Assembly: GCA_965198755.1 (NCBI GenBank)
Contig: OZ240673.1
Span: 1,798,001-1,862,000, forward strand
Direction: 5' to 3'
Length of the DNA: 64,000 bases
Origin: BOG-908 sp963692875
GTDB lineage: Bacteria > Pseudomonadota > Alphaproteobacteria > Acetobacterales > Acetobacteraceae
Shown here: positions 17,931-26,319 of the stretch, piece by piece
Layout of the letters: every line of letters begins with the position of its first letter
How positions within the stretch are numbered: position 1 is the first letter of the stretch
Position numbers and translations under genes: made by a program
The notes under the pieces: generated by a model
Databases searched by the model: none
Told to the model about the DNA's origin: nothing
Seen by the model: only the letters and a program-made list of their open reading frames with translations

Positions 17931-19014
17931 GCGGATTCAACTTTGAAACGCATAAAGGGTAAGCCTTCCCGACCGCCACTAAGGGGCGAAGAAGACCTCG
18001 TGTGGGGTCTTGTAGCCGAGGACCTTGCGTGGGCGCGAGTTGAGTTTGTTTTGCACGCGCAGGACGGCGGCCGGGGTGATGGTGGCCAAGCTGGTGCCTT
18101 TTGGAAAATATTGGCGGACCAGTCCGTTGGTGTTCTCGTTCAGGCCGCGTTCCCAGGCGTGATACGGCTTGGCGAAGTAGAAGTTGGCCGCCAGCCGGCG
18201 CGCGACACGGGCGTGCAGGGCGAATTCCTTGCCGTTGTCGGCGGTGATGGTGTGCACGCGTGCGCTGTGGCGTCGCAGTTTGGCGATGATGGCGCGGCTT
18301 GCGGGTTCGGCCTGGGCGGCGTGCAGCTTATGCAGCAGGGTGTAGCGCGAGACGCGGTCCACCAGGCTGAGAATGGCGCCTTGCTGGCGGGCGCCGATGA
18401 TGGTGTCGACCTCCCAATCGCCGATGCGCACGCGCTGGTCCACGATGGCCGGTCTTTGATCGATGTCGATCCGGCCAGGGATGATGCCGCGCCCGGCCAG
18501 CTTGCCGCCCCGCTTGTTGTAGCGCTTGCCAGTGCGCCGCAGCTGCTGGAACAGCGTGCCGCCGGCGCGCTTGTCGGCCCAGATGTGCTGGTAGATGCGC
18601 TCGTGGCTGACGCAGGTTTGCTGCGTCTGCGCCAGCCAGGAGCTGATCTGCTGCGGGCTCCATTCCTGCCGCCTCAGCTTGGCTTCGATCAGCTTGACCA
18701 CCGCCGGCGTCATCTTGCGCGCAAAGCTGCTGGCCGCCGACCGACGCCGCGTTGCCGCGTCCTGCGCCAGCCCGGAGCAGTAAAAGCCGGCACCGCCGTT
18801 GCGCTGCAACTCGCGGCAGACGGCCGACTGGCTGACGCCGATCCGCATCGCCATCGCCGCCTGCGTCAGACCAGCCTCATGCAACGCCGCCAGCTCACAG
18901 CGTTGCTCCGCCGTCAAATGCTTGCCCATCCAGACCCCCTTGCCGGAAGTCTAGACACGCCCCTTAGTGGCGGTCGGGAAGGCTACCCTTTATGCGTTTC
19001 AAAGTTGAATCCGC
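17931..19014 (-). mobile_element. IS30-family insertion sequence, complete
   Basis: 1084 bp. The outer 55 or so bases at the two ends are inverted copies that differ by a single-base indel (GGGTAAGCC at the left, GGGTAGCC in the right-end complement); they start GCGGATTCAACTTTG. GGACC occurs directly outside both ends (17926-17930 and 19015-19019), consistent with a target duplication. One intact transposase gene fills the interior. Target is a paired-hairpin repeat. Confidence 0.92.
17979..18929 (-). CDS. IS30-family transposase
   Basis: A 316-residue DDE transposase. The N-terminal helix-turn-helix (LTQAAMAMRIGVSQSAVCRE) binds the ends; the catalytic residues are D175 (GDWEVDTIIGA), D231 (TITADNGKEF) and E265 (RGLNENTNGLVRQYFPKG), with the D-E spacing of the family. 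The frame is intact, so the element is potentially active. Start ATG 18929. Confidence 0.95.
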   Translation of the reverse strand: MGKHLTAEQRCELAALHEAGLTQAAMAMRIGVSQSAVCRELQRNGGAGFYCSGLAQDAATRRRSAASSFARKMTPAVVKLIEAKLRRQEWSPQQISSWLAQTQQTCVSHERIYQHIWADKRAGGTLFQQLRRTGKRYNKRGGKLAGRGIIPGRIDIDQRPAIVDQRVRIGDWEVDTIIGARQQGAILSLVDRVSRYTLLHKLHAAQAEPASRAIIAKLRRHSARVHTITADNGKEFALHARVARRLAANFYFAKPYHAWERGLNENTNGLVRQYFPKGTSLATITPAAVLRVQNKLNSRPRKVLGYKTPHEVFFAP

Positions 19015-19123
19015 GGACCAAAAAACTTTTGACTCCGCTGTCGCGCGCTCTCCGGAAAGGACCGCGACAGCGGAGACAAAAGTCTTTTGCTTCTTTTCTT
19101 CAGAAAAGAAGGCCTTGCTTGCT
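19015..19123. repeat. Paired-hairpin repeat, copy 13, right part
   Basis: Continues from GGACC with AAAAAACTTTTG, a spacer that is a strong palindrome (CTCCGCTGTCGCG/CGCGACAGCGGAG), and a CTTC/GAAG right arm, then flank sequence shared with copies 14 and 36. Confidence 0.9.
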
Positions 19124-19187
19124 CCGGAACGGTCAACCTTCAGGCTGGTTAGTATCAGGACTGAGGTAGAGAGGCCCACCCGCCCCC

Positions 19188-20357
19188 TCAATGCCGCCCG
19201 AACAGCGCGAGCAGTATTTCCACCAGGATGAGCATGACGATTGCGGCCTCCATCAGCCCCGCCCGGCTGCTGGCCGCCTCGTCGTACAAGGCCGTGTAGG
19301 TATCACGGATGATCGAAAGCTTGCGATCCACCGCGGCGCTCACCGCCTTCACCCGGAACAGATCCAGCGCCGCGGCATACACGCGCGCAAGGTACACGTC
19401 CTCGGTCACCTGCAACGCGTTGTCCACCTTCTCGGTCAGTTCAGTGACCTCCGCCACCAGCGTGTACAGCCGGCGTGCAAGGCCCGCGAAGCGGCGCGGC
19501 CCACGCGAGAGGCGTCGCGTGGCCTCCTCCACCAAATCGTACATCCGCGGCAGCTCGGCATCCAGCAGCTCGTCGTAGTAGCGCATCTGCAGGAACTGCG
19601 CGTTGGCCACCTCGATCACGTCGGCCACGTCGGTGTCGCGGCGCGGCTCGTAGATGAACGCACGGTCCCAGGTCAGCACCACCAGATCGTCGGTGTAGTA
19701 GCTGAACCGGCGGCTGAGCAGGTCCGCCCGCGCGCTGTCGGCCAGCTTGCGTACCTCGCCGCTCAGCAGCGGGACCAAGTCCACGTCCCGGCCGATCGCC
19801 GAGGCCAGCACCGGTTCGGCGAACTGGTGCACGGTGGCCACGAGGTAGTCCTCCTCCAGATCCGAACGGTTCGGCCGGGTCAACGCCGCACCGATCGGGC
19901 CGCGCAGCTGGTCCAGCAACCCGTGCCAGAAAGCGATGTCCGTCTGCGCGCCGATGGCTGCATCCACCGCGTTCACGCGCGCGGTGAACCCGACCCACCC
20001 CAAATCATCAGCCGGAACCTGCACGGCCAGTGTCGCCACACCAAACGCGTAAAGCCGCGCCACGGCGCCGGCCTCCACCTCCAACGGGCCGCCCTCGTCG
20101 AGCACCAGGCGGATCGGCGGCAGCACCAGCACCAGCGGCGGGTCGCCGAACGAGACCGCCTTGGTCGGCGTGCCGGTCAGACGGGAGCGGCCGCCCTGCC
20201 CCGCCTGTTGCGCCCACAGCGTCTCCGCCTGGCCGAGGTCGATGGCGTAGGCCAGGTCGAACATCCGCAGCGCGGTCACGTGGCCGGCCACCACCAGCGG
20301 CGCCTCACCCTCGTGCGGCGCTGTCGCGGTCCTGCCGGCGGCCGAGCCATCCATCAT
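19188..20357 (-). CDS. RMND1/DUF155-family protein with C-terminal membrane helix
   Basis: A 389-residue protein of the RMD1/RMND1/Sif2 family. The middle (DLVVLTWDRAFIYEPRRD, DVIEVANAQFLQMRYYDELLD) is the conserved DUF155 core, followed by a long helical region and a C-terminal membrane helix (LMEAAIVMLILVEILLALF). Mitochondrial relatives affect translation; the bacterial function is not established. It follows a small lipoprotein gene by 13 bases and is probably co-transcribed with it. Confidence 0.85.
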   Translation of the reverse strand: MMDGSAAGRTATAPHEGEAPLVVAGHVTALRMFDLAYAIDLGQAETLWAQQAGQGGRSRLTGTPTKAVSFGDPPLVLVLPPIRLVLDEGGPLEVEAGAVARLYAFGVATLAVQVPADDLGWVGFTARVNAVDAAIGAQTDIAFWHGLLDQLRGPIGAALTRPNRSDLEEDYLVATVHQFAEPVLASAIGRDVDLVPLLSGEVRKLADSARADLLSRRFSYYTDDLVVLTWDRAFIYEPRRDTDVADVIEVANAQFLQMRYYDELLDAELPRMYDLVEEATRRLSRGPRRFAGLARRLYTLVAEVTELTEKVDNALQVTEDVYLARVYAAALDLFRVKAVSAAVDRKLSIIRDTYTALYDEAASSRAGLMEAAIVMLILVEILLALFGRH

Positions 20358-20370
20358 GGCGGCACCATCG

Positions 20371-20691
20371 TCACAGCAGGAAATGCCCCGGGTTCCACAC
20401 GCAGGCGCCGCCGTTCTGCGTCCAATAGCCGTCTTGCCACATCGGATGCGCCGCGGCGTAGGCGGTGGTGCCTGGCCGCTTCACCCACGAGGGAGACGTC
20501 CAGGCGTAGCGCTCGCCAGTCCAGTCCCAATGGCCCGGCTCCAACGTGATCAGGTCGGCCGAGACCGGCGGCAGCGGCGCCGGGTGCACGTCCGGCCGCG
20601 TGTCGGGGATCGTGGGGCAGCGCAGCGCGGTGGCGGACGGCGGCTGCGAGGCACAGCCAGCGAGGCAGAGCAGCGCGATAAGTCTGTACAT
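20371..20691 (-). CDS. Lipoprotein with WxxGxW-type repeats
   Basis: A 106-residue protein from ATG 20691: signal MYRLIALLCLAGCASQ with lipobox LAGC. The mature part has motifs such as GHWDWTGERYAWTSPSW, DGYWTQNGG and WNPGHF, like the YXWGXW-repeat small proteins that bind or sit in the envelope. Function unknown. It is directly upstream of the RMND1-family gene. Confidence 0.75.
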   Translation of the reverse strand: MYRLIALLCLAGCASQPPSATALRCPTIPDTRPDVHPAPLPPVSADLITLEPGHWDWTGERYAWTSPSWVKRPGTTAYAAAHPMWQDGYWTQNGGACVWNPGHFLL

Positions 20692-20789
20692 GCTGGCGGT
20701 TTCGCACGGTGTAGTGCAACAGGAAAGCAAGCACTTCTTTCTGTGAGTGTCCGTTCGCAAAGTCGCCCTGGCGGTATCTAATGCCAAAC

Positions 20790-20978
20790 CGGCCTGAAGG
20801 TTGACCGTTTTACAGCAAGCAAGACCTTCTTTTTTGAAAAAAAGAAGCAAAAAACTTTTGACTCCGCTGTCGCGGACCCTTCCGGCGAGCGCGCGACAGC
20901 TGAGTCAAAAGTTTTTTGGTCCTTTTTTCAAAAAAGGACTGCTTGCTTTCTATGAGTCAGCATCGACGCCAGTGGTAT
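20790..20978. repeat. Extended paired-hairpin repeat, copy 14
   Basis: Core 20815-20950: left stem CTTC/GAAG, right stem GTCC/GGAC. Flanks are shared with copies 13 and 36: CCTGAAGGTTGACCG on the left and CTATGAGTCAGCATC then ACGCC and TGGTAT on the right. Confidence 0.9.
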
Positions 20979-21042
20979 AACGAGGTTTGTCATGCGAACG
21001 CGTGCCGGGCCAACGCGCGACAGCGTACGGAGGCGCCAAGCC

Positions 21043-22287
21043 TTAGCCTATCTTGAAGTTGTCCGCCGTGAGATGCCCTACTCCGGCAAACAGCACGCTG
21101 CCGTGGTCCGACGTTGCCAGGCTGTAGGTGCCCGCACTCGTCTCGGTTAACGCCGCGAGTATCTGGCCCACGCTGGCGTAGCCATCGCTGGTGTTGAGGT
21201 CGAGCACGCTGCCGGCACCAAAATGATCGATGGTCAGCGTGCCGGTGTCACCCTGGCTGACAACGATGTCCAGGCCAATCGCGTGGTCCTGCACGGTGAG
21301 GTCCTGGCCGTTGGACAGAACGAGCCGGTCGCCAGTGCCGTAGAATGCGATCGTTCCGCTGGCGATCAGTGCGGAGACGGTGTCCTGGCCGCTGCCGGCG
21401 GCCACCTTGAAGGTGCCGTCGAACAGGCTGATCGCGTTGTCCTGTCCGTAGGTCTGGAGCGTGATGAGGCCCCGCGCACCGTCGACGTATTGGCCGGACA
21501 GGGTGAAGCTGCCGGCACCCGAGCCACCGGTGATCGTGGACGCACCGGCAACGCAGGAGACCGAGTTGCCCGCGCCGGCCAGCACGACGTTCGTGTCCTC
21601 GCCGTAGAAGCTCACCGTGTCGGCCCCGCTGCCGGCCACGATCAGCCCGCCCCCGGACTGAATGACGTTGTCCAGCCCGCCGGTCACCACGTTGTCCGCG
21701 CTGCCGGCGAGCGCGCCGGGCGTGCCGGCACTGTAGGCAGGCAGGACGAAGGTGCCGTTGCCCGAGCCGCCGTAGACGTTAACGTCGGCAGGTGCAGCCT
21801 GGGGAATGTTGAAAAAGCTTGCGGTCACCGCGTTGTGCCGTCCGGAGACGAACACCGTGTCCGGGCCGTAGCTTGCCTGGTCGACGGCGAAGAAGTCCAC
21901 GTGCGCGCCGCCGCCGAGGGCCGAGACGGTGTTCTGGCCGGCACCGGCGGAGATGGTGTTGTTGGCGCCGTCGATGTCGACGGTGTTGTTGCCGTTGCCG
22001 AGCGTAAAGGTGCTGGCGCGGGCCGAGCCGAGGAGCAGAACGTTCTCGTCGCCGGCCGCAAGCGTGTTGCCGGCCCCGGCGACCGACACGGTGTCGAACA
22101 CGCCGGTCTCGCCGTCGCCCGTGCTGCCGATCAACACGTCCGCATGGCCGCCGGCGCCTGCGGCGATCGAGTCGTCACCGCCGCCGCCGTTGATCGTGTT
22201 GTAGCCTCCGTCCGCAGCGATCAGGTCGTTGCCGGACGTGCCCGAGATCTGCGCGTGGCCGCCTTTCGGGCCGCGTATGATCGTCAT
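21043..22287 (-). CDS. RTX-like/calcium-binding beta-roll repeat protein
   Basis: A 414-residue protein from ATG 22287 behind AGGAGC. Repeating G-x-x-N/D-G-x turns (SGNDLIAADGG, NTINGGGGDDSIAAGAGG, GNGNNTVDIDGANNTISAG) are hemolysin-type or related beta-solenoid repeats. There is no N-terminal signal, as expected for type I secreted proteins, but no ABC/MFP secretion pair is beside it. The tail (YASVGQILAALTETSAGTYS...LTADNFKIG) may be a secretion signal. Likely an extracellular or surface protein of unknown role. Confidence 0.75.
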   Translation of the reverse strand: MTIIRGPKGGHAQISGTSGNDLIAADGGYNTINGGGGDDSIAAGAGGHADVLIGSTGDGETGVFDTVSVAGAGNTLAAGDENVLLLGSARASTFTLGNGNNTVDIDGANNTISAGAGQNTVSALGGGAHVDFFAVDQASYGPDTVFVSGRHNAVTASFFNIPQAAPADVNVYGGSGNGTFVLPAYSAGTPGALAGSADNVVTGGLDNVIQSGGGLIVAGSGADTVSFYGEDTNVVLAGAGNSVSCVAGASTITGGSGAGSFTLSGQYVDGARGLITLQTYGQDNAISLFDGTFKVAAGSGQDTVSALIASGTIAFYGTGDRLVLSNGQDLTVQDHAIGLDIVVSQGDTGTLTIDHFGAGSVLDLNTSDGYASVGQILAALTETSAGTYSLATSDHGSVLFAGVGHLTADNFKIG

Positions 22288-22393
22288 GAAATGCTCCTGG
22301 GAAACCTGGGTTCGGACGGCGCGAACGCACCGGAAACCGTTGTCACCCGGAACAAACGCGCGCGGTATCACAACACCGGGATGACCAAGCTAT

Positions 22394-23584
22394 TCAGCCA
22401 GACGTTGCAGATGCGTCCCAGGGAACGAGCAGGCTGACGGCGGCCTGCGCCGCCACACCCTCGCCGCGGCCGGGGAAGCCCAGCCGCTCGGTGGTGGTCG
22501 CCTTAACCGAGATGCGGCCGAGCGGGACGCCAAGCAGCTCGGCCAGCCGCGCGCGCATGGCCGGGGCGTGCGGGGTGACCTTCGGACGCTCGCAGATGAT
22601 CGTCACGTCGGCGTTGGCGAGCTGGCCGCCACTGGCGGCGATCCGCTCGGCGGCGTGACGCAGGAAACGGGCGCTGTCGGCGTCCTTCCAGGTGGCCTCG
22701 CTGGGCGGGAAGTGACGGCCGATGTCGCCTTCGGCCAACGCGCCGTAGATCGCGTCGCACAGCGCGTGGATGCCGACGTCGGCGTCGGAATGACCGTCCA
22801 GCCCGAACTCGCAGGGGATGTCGACGCCGCACAGGATCATCTTGCGGCCCGCCTTGGTGGCGTGCACGTCGAAGCCGGTGCCGACCCGGCAGACGAGCAA
22901 TGCGGCCGGGGCCGCCTCAGGCGTGCGCTCGAGGGTCCGCTCCAGCGTCTGCTGCAGGCGGGCAGCGTCACTGGCGATCGTCACCTTCACGTTCTCCTCG
23001 TGTCCCGGAACGATCGCTACGGCGTGCCCCGCTTGCTCCAGCAGCCAGGAATCGTCGGTGGCGCCAGGGTCGGCCGGCTGGCGGTGCGCGTCCAGCAGGG
23101 TGTCGAAGTGGAAGGCCTGCGGGGTCTGCGCGCGGTAGAGCCCGGCGCGCGGCACGGTGGCAGCGACGATGCCGCTTTCCGCCCGCTTCAAGGTGTCGGC
23201 GACCGGCACCGCCGGGATGGCGCCGCGATGGGTGCGCAAGGCCTCCAGCAGGTCGGCAACGGTGCCCGCGGGGACGTGCGGCCGCGCGGCGTCGTGCACC
23301 AGGACGATGTCCGGGGCGTGGCTGACCAGCGCTTCCAGCCCGGCGCGCACGCTGTCCTGGCGCGTCGCCCCGCCGGGGACGGTTGGTAGGTGGTCCAGGC
23401 CAGCCAGTGCGGCATCGATGGGCACTGCCTCGCCGACCGGTTGCAGTAGGGACACATGAGGGGCAAGCGCCTCGGCCGCCCAGCGCAGGACGGGGCGGCC
23501 GGCGAGCGTTGTGAACTGCTTGGGGGACGGGCCGCCAAAGCGGCTGCCGCTGCCGGCGGCGACGAGGATGGCGGCGATGCGCAT
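22394..23584 (-). CDS. ispDF: Bifunctional IspD/IspF of the MEP isoprenoid pathway
   Basis: Fusion of 2-C-methyl-D-erythritol 4-phosphate cytidylyltransferase (IspD, residues about 1-230: AAILVAAGSGSRFGGPSPKQ, VLVHDAARP) and 2-C-methyl-D-erythritol 2,4-cyclodiphosphate synthase (IspF, about 235-396: GTGFDVHA, GLDGHSDADVGIHALCDAI, SVKATTTERLGFPGRGEG). The zinc ligands D and H of IspF are in the GFDVHA and GHSDAD motifs. The fusion is common in alphaproteobacteria. Start ATG 23584 chosen. It diverges from dusB. Confidence 0.96.
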   Translation of the reverse strand: MRIAAILVAAGSGSRFGGPSPKQFTTLAGRPVLRWAAEALAPHVSLLQPVGEAVPIDAALAGLDHLPTVPGGATRQDSVRAGLEALVSHAPDIVLVHDAARPHVPAGTVADLLEALRTHRGAIPAVPVADTLKRAESGIVAATVPRAGLYRAQTPQAFHFDTLLDAHRQPADPGATDDSWLLEQAGHAVAIVPGHEENVKVTIASDAARLQQTLERTLERTPEAAPAALLVCRVGTGFDVHATKAGRKMILCGVDIPCEFGLDGHSDADVGIHALCDAIYGALAEGDIGRHFPPSEATWKDADSARFLRHAAERIAASGGQLANADVTIICERPKVTPHAPAMRARLAELLGVPLGRISVKATTTERLGFPGRGEGVAAQAAVSLLVPWDASATSG

Positions 23585-24057
23585 GCGGCGCGGTGTGCGC
23601 GAGAGGCTGGGGCGATGCAAGCCTCGGGACGCGGGCGTCGGGCGGCCAGAAAGCTAAGGTCACCACGAAGGCACGAAGGACACGAAGAAGGCGACGACCA
23701 ACGGCTTTCGGCTAGACCGTGGGTGGGTGGGCGGGCGAGCAGGTCGTTTGGCCGGTCACGGCTGAAGGACCGCAAGCAAGCAAGCAGTTCTTTTTTGAAA
23801 AAAAGAACCAAAAAACTTTTGGTCTCTGGGGCGCGCGCTGGTTGAACGGTCAGCGACAGCCGAGACAAAAGTTTTTGCTGCTTTTTTCAAAAGCAGGCTT
23901 TGCCTTCTCTCGATTTCGGAAGCGAGACCGCAAAGCACTCCGCGCCGAGCGTGCTCTTCGTGTTCTTCGTGCCTTCGTGGTCGACCTACCCTTCAAACCG
24001 GATATCGACGTTCATCGCATTGCAACATGCCCGCTTCTTGGCTAGCGTGCCTAAATC
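23585..24057. other. Divergent ispDF-dusB region with nested inverted repeats
   Basis: No gene. A Cys/His-free low-complexity motif CCACGAAGGCACGAAGGA is at 23663-23680 and its inverted counterpart (TTCGTGCCTTCGTGG) at 23966-23980, flanking the paired-hairpin copy at 23773-23906. Promoters for both neighbours must be here but none stands out. Confidence 0.6.
23773..23906. repeat. Paired-hairpin repeat, copy 15
   Basis: Left stem GTTC/GAAC, right stem CTGC/GCAG with a shortened A tract. Nested inside the CACGAAGG inverted repeats. Confidence 0.85.
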
Positions 24058-25110
24058 ATGGGCAGCATGTTAACAAGCATCAGCCTGGGCAGCGGCGTCG
24101 TCCTGGACACGCCGGTGATCCTCGCACCGATGTCCGGCGTCACCGACCTGCCGTTCCGCCGGCTGGCCAAGCGGATGGGCACCGGCATGGTGGTCTCCGA
24201 GATGATCGCCTCCTGGGCGATGCTGCGGGAGAACCGCAACACCCTACGTATGGCCGCCCTCGATGAGGGCGCAGGCCCGCGCGCCATCCAGCTCGCCGGC
24301 TGCGAGCCTGCGGCGATGGCCGAGGCCGCCCGCATGTGCGTGGACCTCGGCGCCGAGGTGATCGACATCAATTTCGGCTGTCCGGTGCGCAAGGTGGCGG
24401 TGGGCCAGATGGCCGGCTCCGCGCTGATGCGCGACGAGGCCGCTGCCGCCCGCCTGCTGGAGGCCACCGTGCAGGCGGTGGCCGTGCCGGTGACGCTGAA
24501 GATGCGCATGGGCTGGGACCACGCCAGCCTGAACGCGCCGCGCCTGGCCGCTATCGCCGAGCAGGCCGGCATCCGCATGGTAACCGTGCACGGCCGCACC
24601 CGGCAGCAATTCTACACCGGCACGGCGGACTGGGATTTCGTGGCTGGCGTGAAGCAGGCGGTGCGCATCCCGGTGATCGTCAACGGCGACATCACCACGG
24701 TCGAGGCCGCCGCCGACGCTCTGGCGCGGTCCGGCGCGAACGGGGTGATGGTGGGCCGCGGCTGCTACGGGCGACCCTGGTTCCCGGCGCAAATTGCCCA
24801 TTTTTTGCGCACCGGGAGGCGGCTGCCGGAGCCCGACCTCGCCACCCAGCAAGCCGTCCTGCTGGAGCACTACGACGCCATGCTGGCGCATTTCGGTGCC
24901 GACGCCGGGTTGCGCCTGGCCCGCAAGCACGTTGCCTGGTACTCGCGCGGCCTGCCCGGCTCGGCGGAGTTCCGCGCCGCGGTCATGCGGCTGGCCGACG
25001 CGCCGGCAGTCGTCGCACTGATCGGCCGGTTCTACGCCCCGCTGGTCGAGGCCGGGCTGAGCCGGGCCGCCGTCGGCCCGGAACCGGAGATGGCGGAGCT
25101 GGCCGCATGA
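24058..25110 (+). CDS. dusB: tRNA-dihydrouridine synthase B
   Basis: FMN enzyme that reduces uridine in the tRNA D-loop. The 350 residues show PVILAPMSGVTDLPFRRL at the N-terminus, the catalytic Cys in NFGCPVRKV, the FMN-binding TVHGRTRQQFYTG and GVMVGRGCYGRPW. ATG 24058 and ATG 24067 are both possible starts. Its stop overlaps the ntrB start by 4 bases (ATGA), the classical nifR3-ntrB-ntrC arrangement, so nitrogen-regulator levels depend on this transcript. Confidence 0.95.
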   Translation: MGSMLTSISLGSGVVLDTPVILAPMSGVTDLPFRRLAKRMGTGMVVSEMIASWAMLRENRNTLRMAALDEGAGPRAIQLAGCEPAAMAEAARMCVDLGAEVIDINFGCPVRKVAVGQMAGSALMRDEAAAARLLEATVQAVAVPVTLKMRMGWDHASLNAPRLAAIAEQAGIRMVTVHGRTRQQFYTGTADWDFVAGVKQAVRIPVIVNGDITTVEAAADALARSGANGVMVGRGCYGRPWFPAQIAHFLRTGRRLPEPDLATQQAVLLEHYDAMLAHFGADAGLRLARKHVAWYSRGLPGSAEFRAAVMRLADAPAVVALIGRFYAPLVEAGLSRAAVGPEPEMAELAA

Positions 25111-26270
25111 GGCTGCCACTCGCCCGCGCGCGCGCCAGGCTCGCCGTCGTCGGCCACGCACCGGACCGTGCGCCCGACCGCACGGCAGACCCTGCCGCCA
25201 TGCTCTCCGCCCTCCCGCTGGCCTGCGTGCTGGTCGACGCAGAGAACCGCTTCACCTTCGCCAACCCGGCGGCCGAGAGCTTCTTCGGCCTGTCGATCCA
25301 GCAGCTCCGGCAAGTGGCTTTGGGCGACCTCATCGCCGCCGACAGCCCGCTACTGGCGCTGGTCGAGCAGGTGCGCAGCATGGATTCGGTAGTCAGCGAC
25401 CACGACCTTGCCTTCGAGGGACCGCGCCTGCAGCGCCGCGGCGTCACCGTGCAGGGCGCGCCGGTGCCCGAGGACCCGGGCTGCGTCATGCTGACCCTGC
25501 AGGACGAGTCGCCGGCCCGTGCGCTGGACCGGCAGTTGAACTTCCGTAGCGCCGCCAGGTCGGTCGCCGGCATGGCGGCGATCCTGGCGCACGAGGTGAA
25601 AAACCCGCTCTCCGGCATCCGCGGTGCGGCGCAGCTGCTGGAGCGCACCGTGGGCGAGGCCGACCGCGAGCTGGCCGTGCTGATCCGCGACGAGGCCGAC
25701 CGCATCCGCGGCCTGGTGGACCGCATGGAGGCATTCGGCGAGAAGCCGGTGGTGCGCGACGCGGTGAACATTCACCGCGTGCTGGAACACGTGCGCCGGC
25801 TGGCGCAGACCGGGTTCGCCGCGCATCTGCGCATCGTCGAGCTGTACGACCCGTCGTTGCCGCCGGTGCTGGGCAACCGCGACCAGCTTGTGCAGGTGCT
25901 GCTGAACCTGGTGAAGAACGCCGCCGAAGCACTGACCGCCGAGGGCTTGTCCGGCGAGATCACGCTGATGACCGCCTACCAGCATGGCGTGCGCGTTTCC
26001 GTACCCGGAACAAAGCGGCGGGTGCATGTGCCGTTGGTGGTGACCGTACGCGACAGCGGTCCGGGCATTCCTGCTGATCTGCGCGAGAACCTGTTCGATC
26101 CTTTCGTGACGACCAAGCCGTCCGGCAGTGGCCTGGGGCTTGCTTTGGTTGCCAAGATCGTTGGCGATCACGGAGGTCTTATCGAAGTGGACAGCCATCC
26201 CGGCCGCACCGATTTCCGCCTGTTCCTCCCGATGTTCGTGGAGGACGGTGTAGGTGCCCACACCACCTAA
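25107..26270 (+). CDS. ntrB: Nitrogen regulation sensor histidine kinase NtrB
   Basis: PII-controlled kinase/phosphatase of NtrC. The 387 residues have a PAS domain (about 30-130: ACVLVDAENRFTFANPAAES), a dimerisation/phosphoacceptor helix with H162 in ILAHEVKNPLSGI, and a HATPase domain with N box LVKNAAEAL, G1 DSGPGIP and G2 GSGLGLALV. No membrane helix, as expected for NtrB. Start by ATGA overlap with dusB. It feeds NtrC, 48 bases downstream; GlnD (6.0-8.8 kb) controls the PII input. Confidence 0.96.
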   Translation: MRLPLARARARLAVVGHAPDRAPDRTADPAAMLSALPLACVLVDAENRFTFANPAAESFFGLSIQQLRQVALGDLIAADSPLLALVEQVRSMDSVVSDHDLAFEGPRLQRRGVTVQGAPVPEDPGCVMLTLQDESPARALDRQLNFRSAARSVAGMAAILAHEVKNPLSGIRGAAQLLERTVGEADRELAVLIRDEADRIRGLVDRMEAFGEKPVVRDAVNIHRVLEHVRRLAQTGFAAHLRIVELYDPSLPPVLGNRDQLVQVLLNLVKNAAEALTAEGLSGEITLMTAYQHGVRVSVPGTKRRVHVPLVVTVRDSGPGIPADLRENLFDPFVTTKPSGSGLGLALVAKIVGDHGGLIEVDSHPGRTDFRLFLPMFVEDGVGAHTT

Positions 26271-26319
26271 GGGACAAAAATTTTTTGCTTCTTTTTTTCA
26301 AAAAAGAAGGCCTTGCTTG
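26271..26319. repeat. Solo right arm of the paired-hairpin repeat, copy 16, inside the ntrB-ntrC junction
   Basis: Begins at the ntrB stop codon (GGGACAAAAATTTTTTG) and ends in CCTTGCTTGTG, whose last GTG is the probable ntrC start. CTTC/GAAG stem. No left arm upstream. Confidence 0.85.
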
